A stretch of 64,000 nucleotides of DNA from Petrolisthes cinctipes (GCA_033782935.1 JAWQEG010001362.1:62001-126000); one strand, 5' to 3'; counted from the first letter of the stretch, positions 10,174 to 21,019 are shown. A program made the numbers and translations. The notes: a model not told the origin generated them from the sequence alone.

Positions 10174-10349
10174 TTAAAGGGGGTAGTACAGTGTTGGTAA
10201 ATTTGGAGTAACTGCAGACCGATTCCTCTATACAGTTCCAAGCAACAGGCCACCATTATTATTTTTGTAAACTTGGTTCTGTTTCCTGGCATACTTTGGA
10301 GGAATCAAGGCACTCTAATGTACCAAAAGTATACTACTGTTTCCCCTTA
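10174..10349. mobile_element. TTAA palindrome, family A, slightly enlarged
   Basis: TTAAAGGGGGTAGTACAGTG at the left; GGCATACTTTGGAGGAATCA and GTACCAAAAGTATACTACTG at the right, ending CCCCTTACA (right TTAA decayed to TTAC). It has a few inserted bases in both arms. Confidence 0.75.
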
Positions 10350-10860
10350 CAGTGCTCTGCCTGGATGATCTTATTCTATCAGTCAATTAATTCATCAGAT
10401 TTAATGAAGTAATAATTAAGTGTAATACCATGTAAATGAGTTGAAAAGGTTGGTGGTAAAACACTTATAAAATCCAATACTGTAAATTGCTGCTGTTTGA
10501 ACGATAGAGGGAATGAAAATACTGTACTGTATTATTTTTTTCTTTTATACTTTCTGATTCCTGTGTGCATATAACCACCATCTTAAGGACTAGTTCAGGA
10601 AGTTTTTATTAAGATTTTTTTTTCCTTCATCCTGGCTTTGTTGTAATCTCAAAATGATACAAAAACATGTAGTGTTAATAAATGTAACAGTAAGTGGGAT
10701 AAACTTTACTACTGTAATGGAAGATAACATAACATTATATTTGTACACAAAATATTATTCCAGCTAATACAGTTATTTTAATTAATTAGTGTACAGTCAG
10801 GGACACAGTTTATATCACCATCACCCATCTATAAAAAAATCTTTAAGTTGTAGCCATTGA
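10350..10860. other. No gene seen; AT-rich
   Basis: AT-rich, no coding pattern or clear repeat. Confidence 0.5.
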
Positions 10861-11025
10861 TTAAAAAGGGAGATTCTCTCTTTGGTGAATTTTAGTGCCT
10901 TGATTCCTCCATCTATGCCAGGAAACAGGACCAGATTAACAAACCTATTGGTGGCTTGTTGCTTGAAATAATTTGGAAGAATCAGTTGCTCTAGATTAAC
11001 CAACACTGTAATACCCCTTTACTGT
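10861..11025. mobile_element. Mosaic TTAA palindrome (B-type left end, A-type right)
   Basis: The left arm reads GGGAGATTCTCTCTTTGGTG as in family B, while the core and right end (GCCAGGAAACAGGACC, TTGCTTGAAATAATTTGGAA, ACCAACACTGTAATACCCC) are family A reversed. This is a visible exchange of ends between families. The terminal TTAA is TTAA at the left and TTAC at the right. Confidence 0.65.
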
Positions 11026-11103
11026 AAGTTGTAGTAATGTGTATGTATTATGAACACAATTTAATTAATGTGTTCCTCTCACAAAATTGTCTGAATTATA
11101 TTA

Positions 11104-11275
11104 ATCTTGAGGAGAGATTCTCTTGTTAGTAAATTGGAAGGCTTACTGATTCCTCCTAACTATACCAGGAAACAGACCCCCTCAATGGAACTAATAGGGG
11201 GTCTGTTTTGTGGCATAGTTTGGAGGAATCGCAGGCCTCCCAATTCACCAACAAGAGAATTAATCTCCCCTTTAG
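11104..11275. mobile_element. TTAA palindrome, family B
   Basis: TTGAGGAGAGATTCTCTTG ... GGAAGGCTTACTGATTCCTC ... GGCATAGTTTGGAGGAATCG ... CACCAACAAGAGAATTAATC then CCCCTTTA. The terminal TTAAs are decayed (TTGA, TTTA). Confidence 0.75.
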
Positions 11276-12054
11276 GTATTGATACACATGATGAAATACT
11301 CAAACTTGTTCCTGACTTTACAACCCATGAGAACACAATTAAGGTATATAGAGAATAATTATAATTGTCTCCTGTCAGTAAGAGGAAATATTCATGATGC
11401 ATAATATATAATAATTCCTCTGTGGTTGTGATGCTCAAAGTTTTTCATACATTAATTCTCCACAATGTATAGGATTCCAATGTGATATTCGTTTATGTAA
11501 GTGAATATATGTTTTTGTACACGTGATTTGTTGATTGATTGATATCCAGTATATTCTCTATTAATTAAATCCTATTCGCTATTCATTTTTTATTTGCATT
11601 TCTTAATACAGTACTCGGCAAACGGGCCATTCAGCATTACTATCTCCTCGCAATAAGAATGACAATTATAATATGTATGTTGGCTTGTGTAGCATGGTTT
11701 GATATACTGTACCATGTATGAGAAAATTTCGAACAATTATTGATGAATTTTTGGACCTTCTACAAGCTGAGACTAAAATAAAACTAGTTAATCATAACAC
11801 TACATATCAACACAAACTGATGCGGACCGGTAAATATTATTCTCAACTGTCGACTAAATAACTGTAGATGAAAATGGTAATAATAAAAATATCTCAAGAC
11901 TATAAATAAAGTTAGGTGAGGGAAACCAGGACACGTAAACCAACGAAGGGGAAATGTTTGTGTTTTATTCGTATTAAATGGTAGCCTACATTCATTCAAG
12001 CCATCTCCGAATTTATATTTGGGAAAATGGTGCTCTGGGAGGGTAAACAATATT
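11276..12054. other. No gene seen
   Basis: AT-rich sequence without recognisable genes, left of the large inverted repeat. The long minus-strand open frame across 11784-12260 ends inside the inverted-repeat arm and shows no domain. Confidence 0.5.
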
Positions 12055-13797
12055 GTATTACTATTAGGGTTTGTGGGTGTGAGAGGGAGGAGGAAAAATG
12101 AAGGGGATGAAAGATAATGTAATAAAAACAAAAAACAGTAAGGAAGAGCATACGTGGACAAATATGATGAAACAAATGAAATGTGTGAATACAACCACAA
12201 GGATTCTAGCACTGGAATCCTTATAATATAATTAATTATAAAAAAATATATATTGTGCAATACGTCATGTAAAGTAAGACATCAGCTACAGCATTTGTGA
12301 TAATTATTAGGGACCATTAAAAAGTGTCTCACATTCTATTATGTGTATGGAAGCGTCTTAAATATAATTTTTTACAATAATATAAATCCAGTCAATAATT
12401 ATTTCCCTAAAAAAAGAAGAGAAAAGAAACATTTCCACACTCACGAGTATATATAATTCTAAATGTTATGGTAAAAAAAATGAAAAGAAACATTTCCATA
12501 CTCGAGTATATATAATTCTAAATATTATGGTAAAATATGAATAGCTAAATATCATATAATCATGATCCCTCAGCCGCCATTGTTGTTTTGATGACGTCAC
12601 AGCCGGACCTCCCTCGAAGTCATGCTCGAAGTTCGGCAAGTTCCACCGGTCATTTTCGATCCGCCATTTTGACAGGCCGGGTGTATGGGGGACAGCACGT
12701 GGTTATTTACCTGATATCTACTTTACTACAGGGGTGGTATGTTAAGAGATGGGAGATTGTTAAAGTTCAAGAGATACCAAGAATAGGGGTGGAGTATAGA
12801 GAAGGAGATAATTGGGGTTTAAATTGATAAATATTCAAGGACTAACAGGGAGTAAATTGATAGAATTAGAGCAATTAGTGAGTGAAAATAATTTTGTATG
12901 TGTTACAGAAACTCAACAAAAATTTAATAAATTTAAAATTTCAGATGAGTTATATAAAATTGAAAGATATAGGGAGGTTAATGAAAGAAAGGGGGGAGGT
13001 TTAATGATACTGATGGATGAGAGAAATAGGGGACATGTTGAGGACTTGAGGTGGTAAAAACAAAACACACGGATATCTTGCATGTAAAATTGATAAAACA
13101 AGACTTACACATAAACATAATTTTGGTATATTTCTCAGTCAAGGATAAGGAGAGAAATAAAAATAAGACAAGAAAATGGCGGATCGAAAATGACAGGAGG
13201 TACTTGCCGAACTTCGAGCATGACTTCGAGGGAGGTCCGGCTGTGACGTCATCAAAACAACAATGGCGGCTGAGGGATCATGATTATATGATATTTAGCT
13301 ATTCATATTTTACCATAATATTTAGAATTATATATACTCGAGTATGGAAATGTTTCTTTTCATTTTTTTTTACCATAACATTTAGAATTATATATACTCG
13401 TGAGTGTGGAAATGTTTCTTTTCTTTTCCTTTTTTAGGGAAATAATTATTGTCTGGATTTATATTATTGTAAAAATTTATATTTAAGACGCTTCCATACA
13501 CATAATAGAATGTGAGACACTTTTTAATGGTCCCTAATAATTATCACAAATGCTGTAGCAGGCTGATGTCTTACTTTACATGACGTATTGCACAAAATAT
13601 TTTTTTTCTTTTATCATTAATTATATTATAAGGATTCCAGTGCTAGAATCCTTGTGGTTGTATTCACACATTTCATTTGTTTCATCATATTTGTCCACGT
13701 ATGCTCTTCCTTACGGCTTTTTGTTTTTATCACATTATCTTTCATCCCCTTCATTTTTCCTCCTCCCTCTCACACCCACAAACCCTAATAGTAATAC
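12055..13797. mobile_element. Long-terminal-inverted-repeat foldback element
   Basis: Arms at 12055-12671 and 13172-13797 are near-perfect inverted copies of about 620 bp. They begin GTATTACTATTAGGGTTTG at the outside and meet at CGATCCGCCATTTT inside, with a few indels. The 500-bp centre carries an endonuclease-like fragment. The arms contain a TGACGTCA-like site (GATGACGTCA) and a GC-rich segment near the inner end but no recognisable protein. The outer flanks show no obvious target duplication, and a reverse-transcriptase tail follows directly on the right. It could be a foldback transposon or an inverted duplication within a decayed LINE. Confidence 0.75.
12790..13173 (+). pseudogene. APE-type endonuclease fragment of a non-LTR element
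   Basis: Two overlapping frames give LINIQGLTGSKLIELEQLV, then CVTETQQKF, then RKGGGLMILMD, then (after a one-base shift near 13050) DILHVKLIKQDLHINIILVY. This order is that of the N-terminal apurinic-type endonuclease domain of non-LTR retrotransposons: N-rich first strand, a 'ET' catalytic glutamate, GGG-LI strand, and a N-I-VY strand. It is truncated, frameshifted and lies between the inverted-repeat arms. The assignment rests on motif order by eye. Confidence 0.5.
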
Positions 13798-13799
13798 GT

Positions 13800-14090
13800 A
13801 TGGATCAATTTTGTTATTTAAGGTAAGAACCAACACCCTAAATTTAAGTGATAGAAAAAGATTTATAGGAGTATCAGAAAAATGTGAAGGATGTGGAGCA
13901 GCCTGCAGAAAAGGAAGATTTAGAACATTTTTTTACTTTATTGTCCAAACTTACAGAATATAAGAAATACATCAAAATTATTTCAGCAGCCTTATACAAG
14001 AGATAAATGTGGACAATTGTTATTTGAAAATATAGAAAACTTAAAAGATGTATTGGTGGAATTGTGGAAAAAGAGATAAAAAGCTCAGGC
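13800..14090 (+). pseudogene. Reverse-transcriptase C-terminal tail of a non-LTR element
   Basis: Reads RTNTLNLSDRKRFIG then KCEGCG and, after a frame change, EKEDLEHFF. A C-x2-C ... E-xLEHxF pattern is typical of the region after the reverse-transcriptase domain of LINE ORF2 proteins. Stops and the frame break show it is dead. With the endonuclease fragment on the same strand it suggests one LINE whose middle was deleted or replaced by the right arm of the inverted repeat. Confidence 0.5.
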
Positions 14091-14510
14091 ACCGTAGAAA
14101 AAAAGCACAATAAAAAAAATTAAAAGGGGAGCCGTTGCAAAGGAAATTCCCCCACAAAGCAACTGAACTGCCAGCGAACTTAAGTCAATGTAGAGGCTGT
14201 GTATAATATTAACATTATTAATAGAAATATATCATTACATGGGATATAAAAATAACATGTTGGCATTATAATAATTCATTCTCAATTATATATAGAGAGA
14301 TATTTTATATTTATTATAGATATCATTTTATGATAACATTATAACAAGAAGAGCTCATTTGACAACTTCAAAGATTGACAATAACAAAGCAAGTTCAACG
14401 TCACCAATCACCATCACATTTACTGTGTATTTCAAGACTCAAATGACCTATACATACAAAGAGGTAGGAGGATAGTTTGGTGGCATAATTAAGAGAAAAA
14501 TAGGTATTTA
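14091..14510. other. No gene seen; AT-rich
   Basis: AT-rich spacer between the LINE tail and the Harbinger element. No coding structure was seen. Confidence 0.5.
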
Positions 14511-14530
14511 CACTTTGGATACATTGGAGT
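14511..14530. mobile_element. Left remnant of a family A palindrome
   Basis: CACTTTGGATACATTGGAGT matches the start of family A reversed (CACTTTTGTTACATTGGAGT). The rest of the copy reappears on the far side of the Harbinger element at 19900, so the transposon seems to have inserted into a family A palindrome and a short part was lost. Confidence 0.4.
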
Positions 14531-14715
14531 ACATAGGAGTACTCTTAAGTCCTTAGGAGTACTCCTATGTCCTTAAGTATGCTCATAAAGTTATGAAAAC
14601 TCGTAGGAGCAATTTATCAAACCTCACAAGTGTTAGGAGTTCTCCTATCTCTCTCCCAGATTTAGGAGTGGTGTAGAGGTGTCCCAGTAACTTAGGAGTT
14701 TCTTTTAACTGGTCA

Positions 14716-15488
14716 GTGCGTATAAACATGGCCGAGCAACAACAACAACGAGCATTCCGCATTCGCCGCCCAAGAAATTTTCGTCCACGTTTGGATATTT
14801 TCGGTGAATATAGTGACACAGAACTGAAAAAAAGGTACAGACTAGATCGTAATGGCCTTATGTATGTGACTAATTTGGTGAGAGATGAAATAGGCAGCCG
14901 TACACAGAGGAGCCATGCTGTGACTGCGGATATGAAAGTGGCAATGACTTTAAGATATCTATCCACAGGAAAAATGCAATTATGTAACGGCGATGATTTT
15001 GGACTCTCTCAGCCCACAATATCCAGAGCTATCACTCAGACTCTAGATGCTCTTACAGCTGAACTTATACTATCAAGATTTATACAGTTCCCTGTGAACC
15101 TAGAAGAAATCCGTGATATACAGGGTGAATTTCTAAGAATTGCAGGATTTCCTGGTGTTGTGAGTGTTGTAGATGGGACTCACGTAAGAATTGTTGCTCC
15201 CAAAGAGTACGAGGAAGTTTATGTCAACAGAAAAAACTTTCATAGCATCAATGTGCAGGTTGTATTTGATGCAAAATATCAAATCAGAGACATTGTTGCA
15301 AGGTGGCCTGGGTCTACTCATGATTCCAGAATTCTACGTGAAAGTGGACTTTGGCAGGCATTTGAAAACCATCAATTGCCAATACCAGCTGGATGCCATC
15401 TGCTCGGTGACAGCGGCTACCCATGCAAGCGATGGTTGCTAACCCCATATCTGAGGCCGCAGGAAGGATATCAAGAAGCTTTCAATAG
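14716..15488 (+). CDS. Harbinger transposase (HARBI1-like), exon 1
   Basis: Encodes the N-terminal three quarters of a nuclease of the PIF/Harbinger family, which cuts and joins the element ends. Residues about 30-120 form the helix-turn-helix-like N-terminal part (LSQPTISRAI). The catalytic part follows: SVVDGTHVRI with the first Asp (D153), STHDSRILRES (D203) and LLGDSGYPC (D232). The exon ends EAFN-R at a GTAATG donor, and the Arg codon is completed by exon 2. The second start, MAEQQQQ (codon 5), is the more typical family start. The frame is open throughout with no stops or frameshifts, unusual in this decayed neighbourhood. Confidence 0.85.
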
Positions 15489-16177
15489 GTAATGTACAAT
15501 AGGATCATATTTATGATGTAGGCCTGTTTAGAATTAAACAGGTATGCTAGGTTAGGTTGTTTTTTGTCCCATCATTCAATCTTGGCTTATCTATATGCTG
15601 TGCTATTGAAGAGTTTATTAGGTATTCCAAAAATTAATTGAACACTACTTTTGGTGATTCAAGGTTTTGATTAACCCTGGCCTTAACATAAATTAGGTAA
15701 GTCAGGTTAGGTTAAGTCAGCAAAATCACTGCAATTATGCTATAAACTTTTAGAAAATTTATATTATTGCAGTGAAATTGTTGTGGCAACTTATAAAAAT
15801 TAACTAAGTTGAGGACTTGAGGTTAGGTACTTGTAGGTTTGGGTTGCTAAAGTTAGATTCCTATCAAGAGGGGGTGTGGGAGTACTGGTACTCCAATAAC
15901 AATGTTATATTCTCAATGTACAGCACTTGAGAAAAAATAAAACAATCTTTTACTTTGAATATCCAAAAAAATAAGGTGGTTATAGAGGATCACTTTTTTT
16001 ATACTGTAAATGGGTTCATTACATCTCTTAAATAGCGGAGTTGTTTGCTAGGATAAGAGAGGATGGGTAAGGAATGACATCATTAATCAAACTCTGCCTT
16101 ATTTACCTGTACCTACCTGCTTTATCTTAACAAATTCTATGATTAGTATTTTAAATGTAAGTATTCTATTTCTTCAG

Positions 16178-16469
16178 AGCACATAAGAAAACGAGAAGCG
16201 TTGTGGAGAGAGGAATCAGCCTGTTGAAACGAAGGTTTCATGTCCTCCATGGTGAAATCAGACTTGCCCCTGAAAAAGCTGCCAAAGTGATTATGGCCTG
16301 TGGCATACTCCACAACATCTGCAAAAGACTAAACATTCAGCTTGAAGAGGAGGAGGAAGAGGATGTTGATGATCCCAATGGCCTCGATGTGTTTCAACCA
16401 GCACCTAATGCTGGAGCTCAAGAAGGAGTACTTTTCAGGGACAATCTTGCCCGGAATATTTTCATGTAA
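16178..16469 (+). CDS. Harbinger transposase (HARBI1-like), exon 2
   Basis: Follows the acceptor TATTTCTTCAG and joins in phase to give AFNRAHKKTRSVVERGISLL. The Glu of VVERG is the third catalytic residue; the LLKRRF and CGILHNICK motifs are family hallmarks. A Glu-rich stretch (LEEEEEEDVDD) and NLARNIFM end the protein at TAA 16467-16469. The two exons give about 354 residues, a normal full length for this family. ATGTAAGT at the stop could also be a donor, joining 16570 to add only a few residues. All catalytic residues are present, so the enzyme may still be functional. Confidence 0.8.
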
Positions 16470-17421
16470 GTATATAACAAGTGGAAGTATTTTTCTTTCA
16501 TGTAGTTTAACTAATCACTTATTTTTTATATTTAATGATTTGGTCACACAAAATACCCTATTTCACAGGTATGGGAAGTGACAAAATTGTGGTGCCAGTA
16601 CACAACTGTTTACTGTTATTTTCCATATATAACCATAGGTTATATAACCATAGGTTATAGCTGGTTCCTCAGGTACTTGTATGATTCAATAGGTTTTGTT
16701 TTTCATGGAATGTTTTTTATATCAATGCTGCAATGTTTTTACAAACACTCATGTTTAAGATACAGTATGCAGTATGTTTTCCAGCAAGTTATAACCCCCA
16801 GCAATTTAAATCCAGTTGTTTTAAATATTTTGAGTGGAGGATGCCAATAGGTAAATGAAACCATTTATTTATTTGTTTTTTCCTTTCCTCCACTCACTAT
16901 ATGTAAAAAAAAAAAAAAATCTAGTCCTTTGGTCACACTGGAAGTTTAAATATTTTTTGCAACAAGTTTTCTTTCCTCTCACTTCTTGTAAATTCAAATA
17001 ATGCAATTTTATTTGCAGGATTGAAGACTAAGACTGTTATGCAGCAGGAGGGGAGGCATGTCCAGCCAACACCACAATGCTGCTACCAATACAAGGAGGC
17101 CTCTCATGCAGTGTATATATGTTACCACCTCCCAAACCATAAGATGATTTCTGCTATACTTCACTCACCTGCATATGTGTTTCTTTCTTCTCTAGTATTG
17201 CAGTTTTTTCCTCTTTTCCACACTTCATATGTTTCCTAGACCACTCATGTTTTTACTTTTAACATTTAGAATCATGTTAGTAAACTTGTGTTGTGCCTAC
17301 AGTTTACGGCCTTTTATTCAACCAGTAGTAATTATTAGATTTATATTTATTAATTTCACCAATTTATATAAGAGTTAAGTAAGAAAAACTTAAAGAGGAA
17401 TGAGAGATTTTTTTATTTATG

Positions 17422-17926
17422 TTACACAGAGGAGTTAGGGGTTTTGTCACCTATGGAGGCCCTTTGCTCTTTTATCATTAGAGCCTTGTGCTCAAAATCA
17501 AGCTCAAGGATCTTTTTTTCTAATTCTGCCTTGGCAGTTTGGGCCTTACATAGAGCTGCTTGGGCCTTGCACAGATCTAACTGGGCCTTACCCACTTCCA
17601 CATTGACCTCGGCCAGTTCTAGTTCCAGTCTTCGTTTCTTTGCAAGATGCTGCTCCTCACCACCAGCTGGAAACAGCTCACACTTTGCCGAGGTCCTTGT
17701 GTTGCTCGGCTGGGACAGGGAGTATAATGGGTTTGATGAGCATACAGATGACGTGGGAGTTGGAGTGGTAAGCTGCAACATGGAGGACAAAGGTGTCGAC
17801 ACCATGGGTTGTGGTACGGTCACCGATGCCGTACTACCTACCCAAGTGACCTCCAATAATTGCGGCTCTTCCTCCAAGCCCTCCTCTGGCAGTTCCTCGA
17901 TAAGGACTTCTTCATTTCTTAGGTTC
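17422..17926 (-). CDS. Harbinger Myb/SANT-like accessory protein, exon 3
   Basis: The acceptor is CTTTCTTTCCCAG and the frame continues from exon 2 (AG + G gives Arg, then NLRNEEVLIEELPEEG). The exon encodes an acidic then Ser/Thr/Pro-rich linker and a C-terminal coiled coil of Ala/Leu/Lys heptads (EEQHLAKKRRLELELAEVNV, then repeated LCKAQ). It ends TPNSSV before the stop at 17422. Coiled-coil tails of this kind are common in the Myb-like partner proteins of Harbinger elements, which bind the element ends and bring the transposase into the nucleus. Confidence 0.7.
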
Positions 17927-18699
17927 CTGGGAAAGAAAGGAAAGTGCCAAGTCACATACAGTAATAAGACATATGGCATTATATACTGGTACTACAATTA
18001 TCATTACTGTATCTGCATGGCTGGTTGAAGGATCAGTGGGGTCTGTAACACATGTACTGTACTGTATTAGTATGTCCACTTCCAGGGAAGGGTATACATA
18101 CTGTATGTACTTACTGTACATATTCATTTTAAGTAATTTTCAAATTCCTTACTTATTCAAGGAAAAGAAGACTGAGTGGGTGATACAGCCATTAGTTGAT
18201 TACTAGTTCATCTCTAAAACTGCAGTTGACTAGTATACAGCACAGTAACAGAAAAAAGAACATCCAAAATAAGAGGTCAGAAAATATGCTGGATAAACAA
18301 AATATTAAAAACAAGTAAGTGTACCACAACAAAGGGCATATTACCCATTATGATAAAAAAATACTAATAACCAAATTCACTACAATCTACAAAATAAAAT
18401 AGAAAATAAACAAAAGATGCAACAAAGAGAACTCCAAAACTTGACTCATTTTACAGATTTTAAAATACTAACATAGGTTAAGCTCTATAATAGAATGGAA
18501 AAAAGTGATTATAAAGGTGTTTTACATATTACTTTCAACAGCGATACAGTATCTTACTGTGCTTGTATTCCTGTGGCCGACTGCACAGGTATGAGTATAA
18601 GGGCCATAGACAAGTACAACTGTCTGGCACTCTTTGGACTACTGACATTTATTCATGTGTACGGCCCTAAATAAAACAGTGCAGTAACAATGTTCTTAC

Positions 18700-18829
18700 C
18701 TAATCTGGTTAAATATTGCATCATGTCTTGGTGCAGATGCAATCCCACCTATAGAGGCATTGTCGGCCCCCAAAATTCCTTCTACTACAATGGCCACCTC
18801 AGATAAGGGCTTAGGTGCTTTGCCGCCAC
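18700..18829 (-). CDS. Harbinger Myb/SANT-like accessory protein, exon 2
   Basis: Acceptor TTTCAG and donor AG/GTAAG. Translates GGGKAPKPLSEVAIVVEGIL then GIASAPRHDAIFNQIR in phase with exons 1 and 3. The GGG-hydrophobic linker after the Myb/SANT-like domain is typical of this partner-protein family. Confidence 0.7.
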
Positions 18830-19163
18830 CTGAAAGAAGAGTTAAAAATAGTAATACCATAAAGGTACCATATATACAAAACACACATACACCTAAACTG
18901 AATTTTCTTCTATCTACTAGAAATATAAGGTTGCTTGAAAAATATCCTTACCCATAGCACATTAATAAAGGCAAAATTATATAAGGCAAGGAAAAACTAG
19001 CAAGGCCTAAAAAATCATACATCATTGCCATTCAAGTTCATTCTCTTGTTTAAAAGCAAGATCACACACAAAGTTAATATGAAAAAAACATTTACATAAG
19101 CTAGTAGGTCTTAAGATATGAATTACTAGGCTTAACATTACTACAAACTACAGGATTTCTCAC

Positions 19164-19467
19164 CTGTTCCACCAAGAATCTTTTTGTGCTGTGATAGCTC
19201 CTCACGGCCTTGTCCTTTGAGGGCCTACCACTTTTTTTCCACGTCCCCTTTATCCCTCACTGCATCGAAGTAGGCAGCATTAATTTTGTTGGTGATCTCC
19301 CATGTGTCCTTCCTGGCTTTGGCGGTCACTTCGTTGTTAAACTTCTTCCCTTCCACTATATGCTTCTTTTCAGATATCAAATGAAGCAAATATAAACATG
19401 CCTCCTTGCTCCAATTTGCTTTTCTTTTTGGAGTACTTTCACTACTTTGGCCTTCCATAAGTTCCAT
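19164..19467 (-). pseudogene. Harbinger Myb/SANT-like accessory protein, exon 1, with in-frame TAG
   Basis: Starts MELMEGQSSESTPKRKANWS and encodes a Myb/SANT-like (Myb_DNA-bind_5 type) three-helix domain: conserved Trp at NWSKE, then DTWEITNKINA and VEKKW. Directly after VEKKW there is TAG at 19225-19227, where family members usually carry a residue such as Gln or Asn. The frame then stays open (ALKGQGREELSQHKKILGG) to a donor at 19163, and exons 2 and 3 join in phase. A single C-to-T change would explain the stop. The protein is therefore truncated after about 80 residues unless the stop is edited, read through or an assembly error. Confidence 0.7.
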
Positions 19468-19899
19468 TGTAATCTCAGACTCTGTGAGTGTGACTGTCTG
19501 ACTGAATACAGTGAATTCAAAACAATAACACGTGAAGTCGTGAACTGGCAGAAAAATAGTAACTGCAGAGAAAAATAGTAATGCTGTTAATTCACAAAAT
19601 AGTGGGAAATATAAACGAAATTTATAATTAAAAATAATGTTTATATTTTTTGTACATTAATCACATAGTATAATAGCAAAACAACTAAAAGATACAAATT
19701 ATAGCAGCATGTTTTCTGCTAAGTGTAGCAGGATAGTCACTCCTAAATTCACTCTTAACTTTACTCCTACTCTTAGTTAGGAGATGCTCGCAGGGCAATG
19801 ATAAATGACTCCTAGGAGTTCCTCTTAGTTGTGAGTGTTTTGGTTACTTATGAGTGAAAACTTATGAGAACTCGCAGCAGTTATGATAAATATGGGCCC

Positions 19900-20046
19900 A
19901 GCTGGTGAACAAAATTAATGGTGTCCTGTTGCTTGGACTAGATGGATTGATATTAGGCGCCGCAACAGCGAGGTCATATGGCGCCTTGCTTGGAATAGTT
20001 TGGAGGAATCAGTTCCTCCAGATTTACCAACACTACTTCCCCGTTA
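19900..20046. mobile_element. Right part of a family A palindrome (reverse)
   Basis: GTGAACAAAATTAATGGTG, CCTGTTGCTTGGACTAG, TTGGAGGAATCAG and CCAACACTACTTCCCCGTTAA are family A reversed. About 55 bases with an internal GGCGCC-ended hairpin (19957-19987) are inserted into its loop. It shares the TTAA at 20043-20046 with a family C copy. Confidence 0.65.
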
Positions 20047-21019
20047 AGGACCCTGTGATCGTGTATGAAAATTGGAGGCTTCTCATTCCGGTATTTATTG
20101 AAAGAATTAGCAGTGTTGCCAGATCCGGCTAGGTCCCAGTACTTTGGCCCGGTCATTTTCTGTAATTTACCATGGTTATTTCCCGGTAGTTTGCCCAGGT
20201 TAGGTCCCGGTAGTCTGATGCGGTCTAGGTTAGGTTAGGTCAGGTCAGGTAAGGTCAGGCTAATTTCAAAATGCCCCATTTGAATATGCCCTATCTTGGA
20301 AATGGGGCATTTGCGGAGAAAATGCCATAGAAGAAAATAGTCTTAGAATGGTCTAAATAAGTGGGTAATGAAGGTAGAAAAACCGTACCCAATAACGGTA
20401 ATTCATTCATTATTTACCGTATTTTGCCCCTGTCATTTCCTGTACTTTACCATGGTTATTTCCCGGTAGTTTGCCCAGGTTAGGTCCTGGTAGTCTGATG
20501 CGGCCTAGGTTAGGTTCAGTAAGGTCAGGCTAATTTCAAAATGCCCCATTTGAATATGCCCTATCTTGGAAATTGGGCATTTGCAGAGGAAATGCCATAG
20601 AAAAAAAGTCTTAGAATGGTCTAATAAGTGGGTAATGAAGGTAGAAAAACCGTACACAATAACGGCAATTCTTTCATTATTTACCCTGATTCCTCCTGAC
20701 TATATCACAAAACAAACTCCTTCCATATAGGTGTGTGTTTTGTGGAAATATTCCCCATAGGGAGGCATTGTCTATAGTGATGTGGGCAATATTTTAAGGG
20801 TTTTGGCACCCCTTCAGCCCCAGCCACTAGCTTTCAGTTATTCATCTGTCCCTCTTTTCTTTCTATTTCCTTCCTGGTTGCTGTCACACCTCTCTATCAT
20901 GTTTTTCTGGCTCTATATGACCTCTGTTGTGACGCTTAATATAAATCAATCCATCATGGCATATATATTTGAAGGACTCATTTATCTCCAATTAGCTGAC
21001 TACATCACAAAGTCCCTTA
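20043..21019. mobile_element. Family C palindrome split by two insertions
   Basis: Left arm at 20043-20091 (TTAAGGACCCTGTGATCG ... GGAGGCTTCTCATTCC); core at 20691-20747 (TGATTCCTCCTGACTATATC ... TTTTGTGGAAATATT); right arm at 20958-21019 (TATTTGAAGGACTCATTTAT ... CATCACAAAGTCCCTTAA). A family D element (about 20091-20690) and a second roughly 200-bp segment (20748-20957) interrupt it. Confidence 0.65.
20091..20690. mobile_element. Family D repeat with internal duplication
   Basis: Left terminal repeat GGTATTTATTGAAAGAATTA; right end ATTATTTACC. Inside are CCGGTAGTTTGCCCAGGTTA blocks, a GGTTAGGTTAGGTCAGGTCA telomere-like run and the ATGCCCCATTTGAATATGCC palindrome (with GGGGCATTTGCGGAG). The second half (20410-20690) is a near-copy of the first. 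No coding potential. Confidence 0.7.

Larger units (their letters stand above)
14531..19899. mobile_element. PIF/Harbinger DNA transposon, about 5.4 kb
   Basis: Contains a two-exon DDE transposase on the plus strand and a three-exon Myb/SANT-like gene on the minus strand. This convergent gene pair is diagnostic of PIF/Harbinger elements. Both ends are rich in a TTAGGAGT / ACTCCTAA word and share AACTC-TAGGAG and ATTTATCA motifs in inverted orientation. The right end (read inward) is GGGCCCATATTTATCATAAC. The left end lacks the GGGCCC tip, so it is either degraded or placed a few bases wrongly. Family A remnants flank both sides. Confidence 0.75.

Noticed and set aside
17444..18028. 194-codon plus-strand frame
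   Set aside because: It is antisense to exon 3 of the Harbinger accessory gene, whose minus-strand reading has clear splice sites and a coiled coil.
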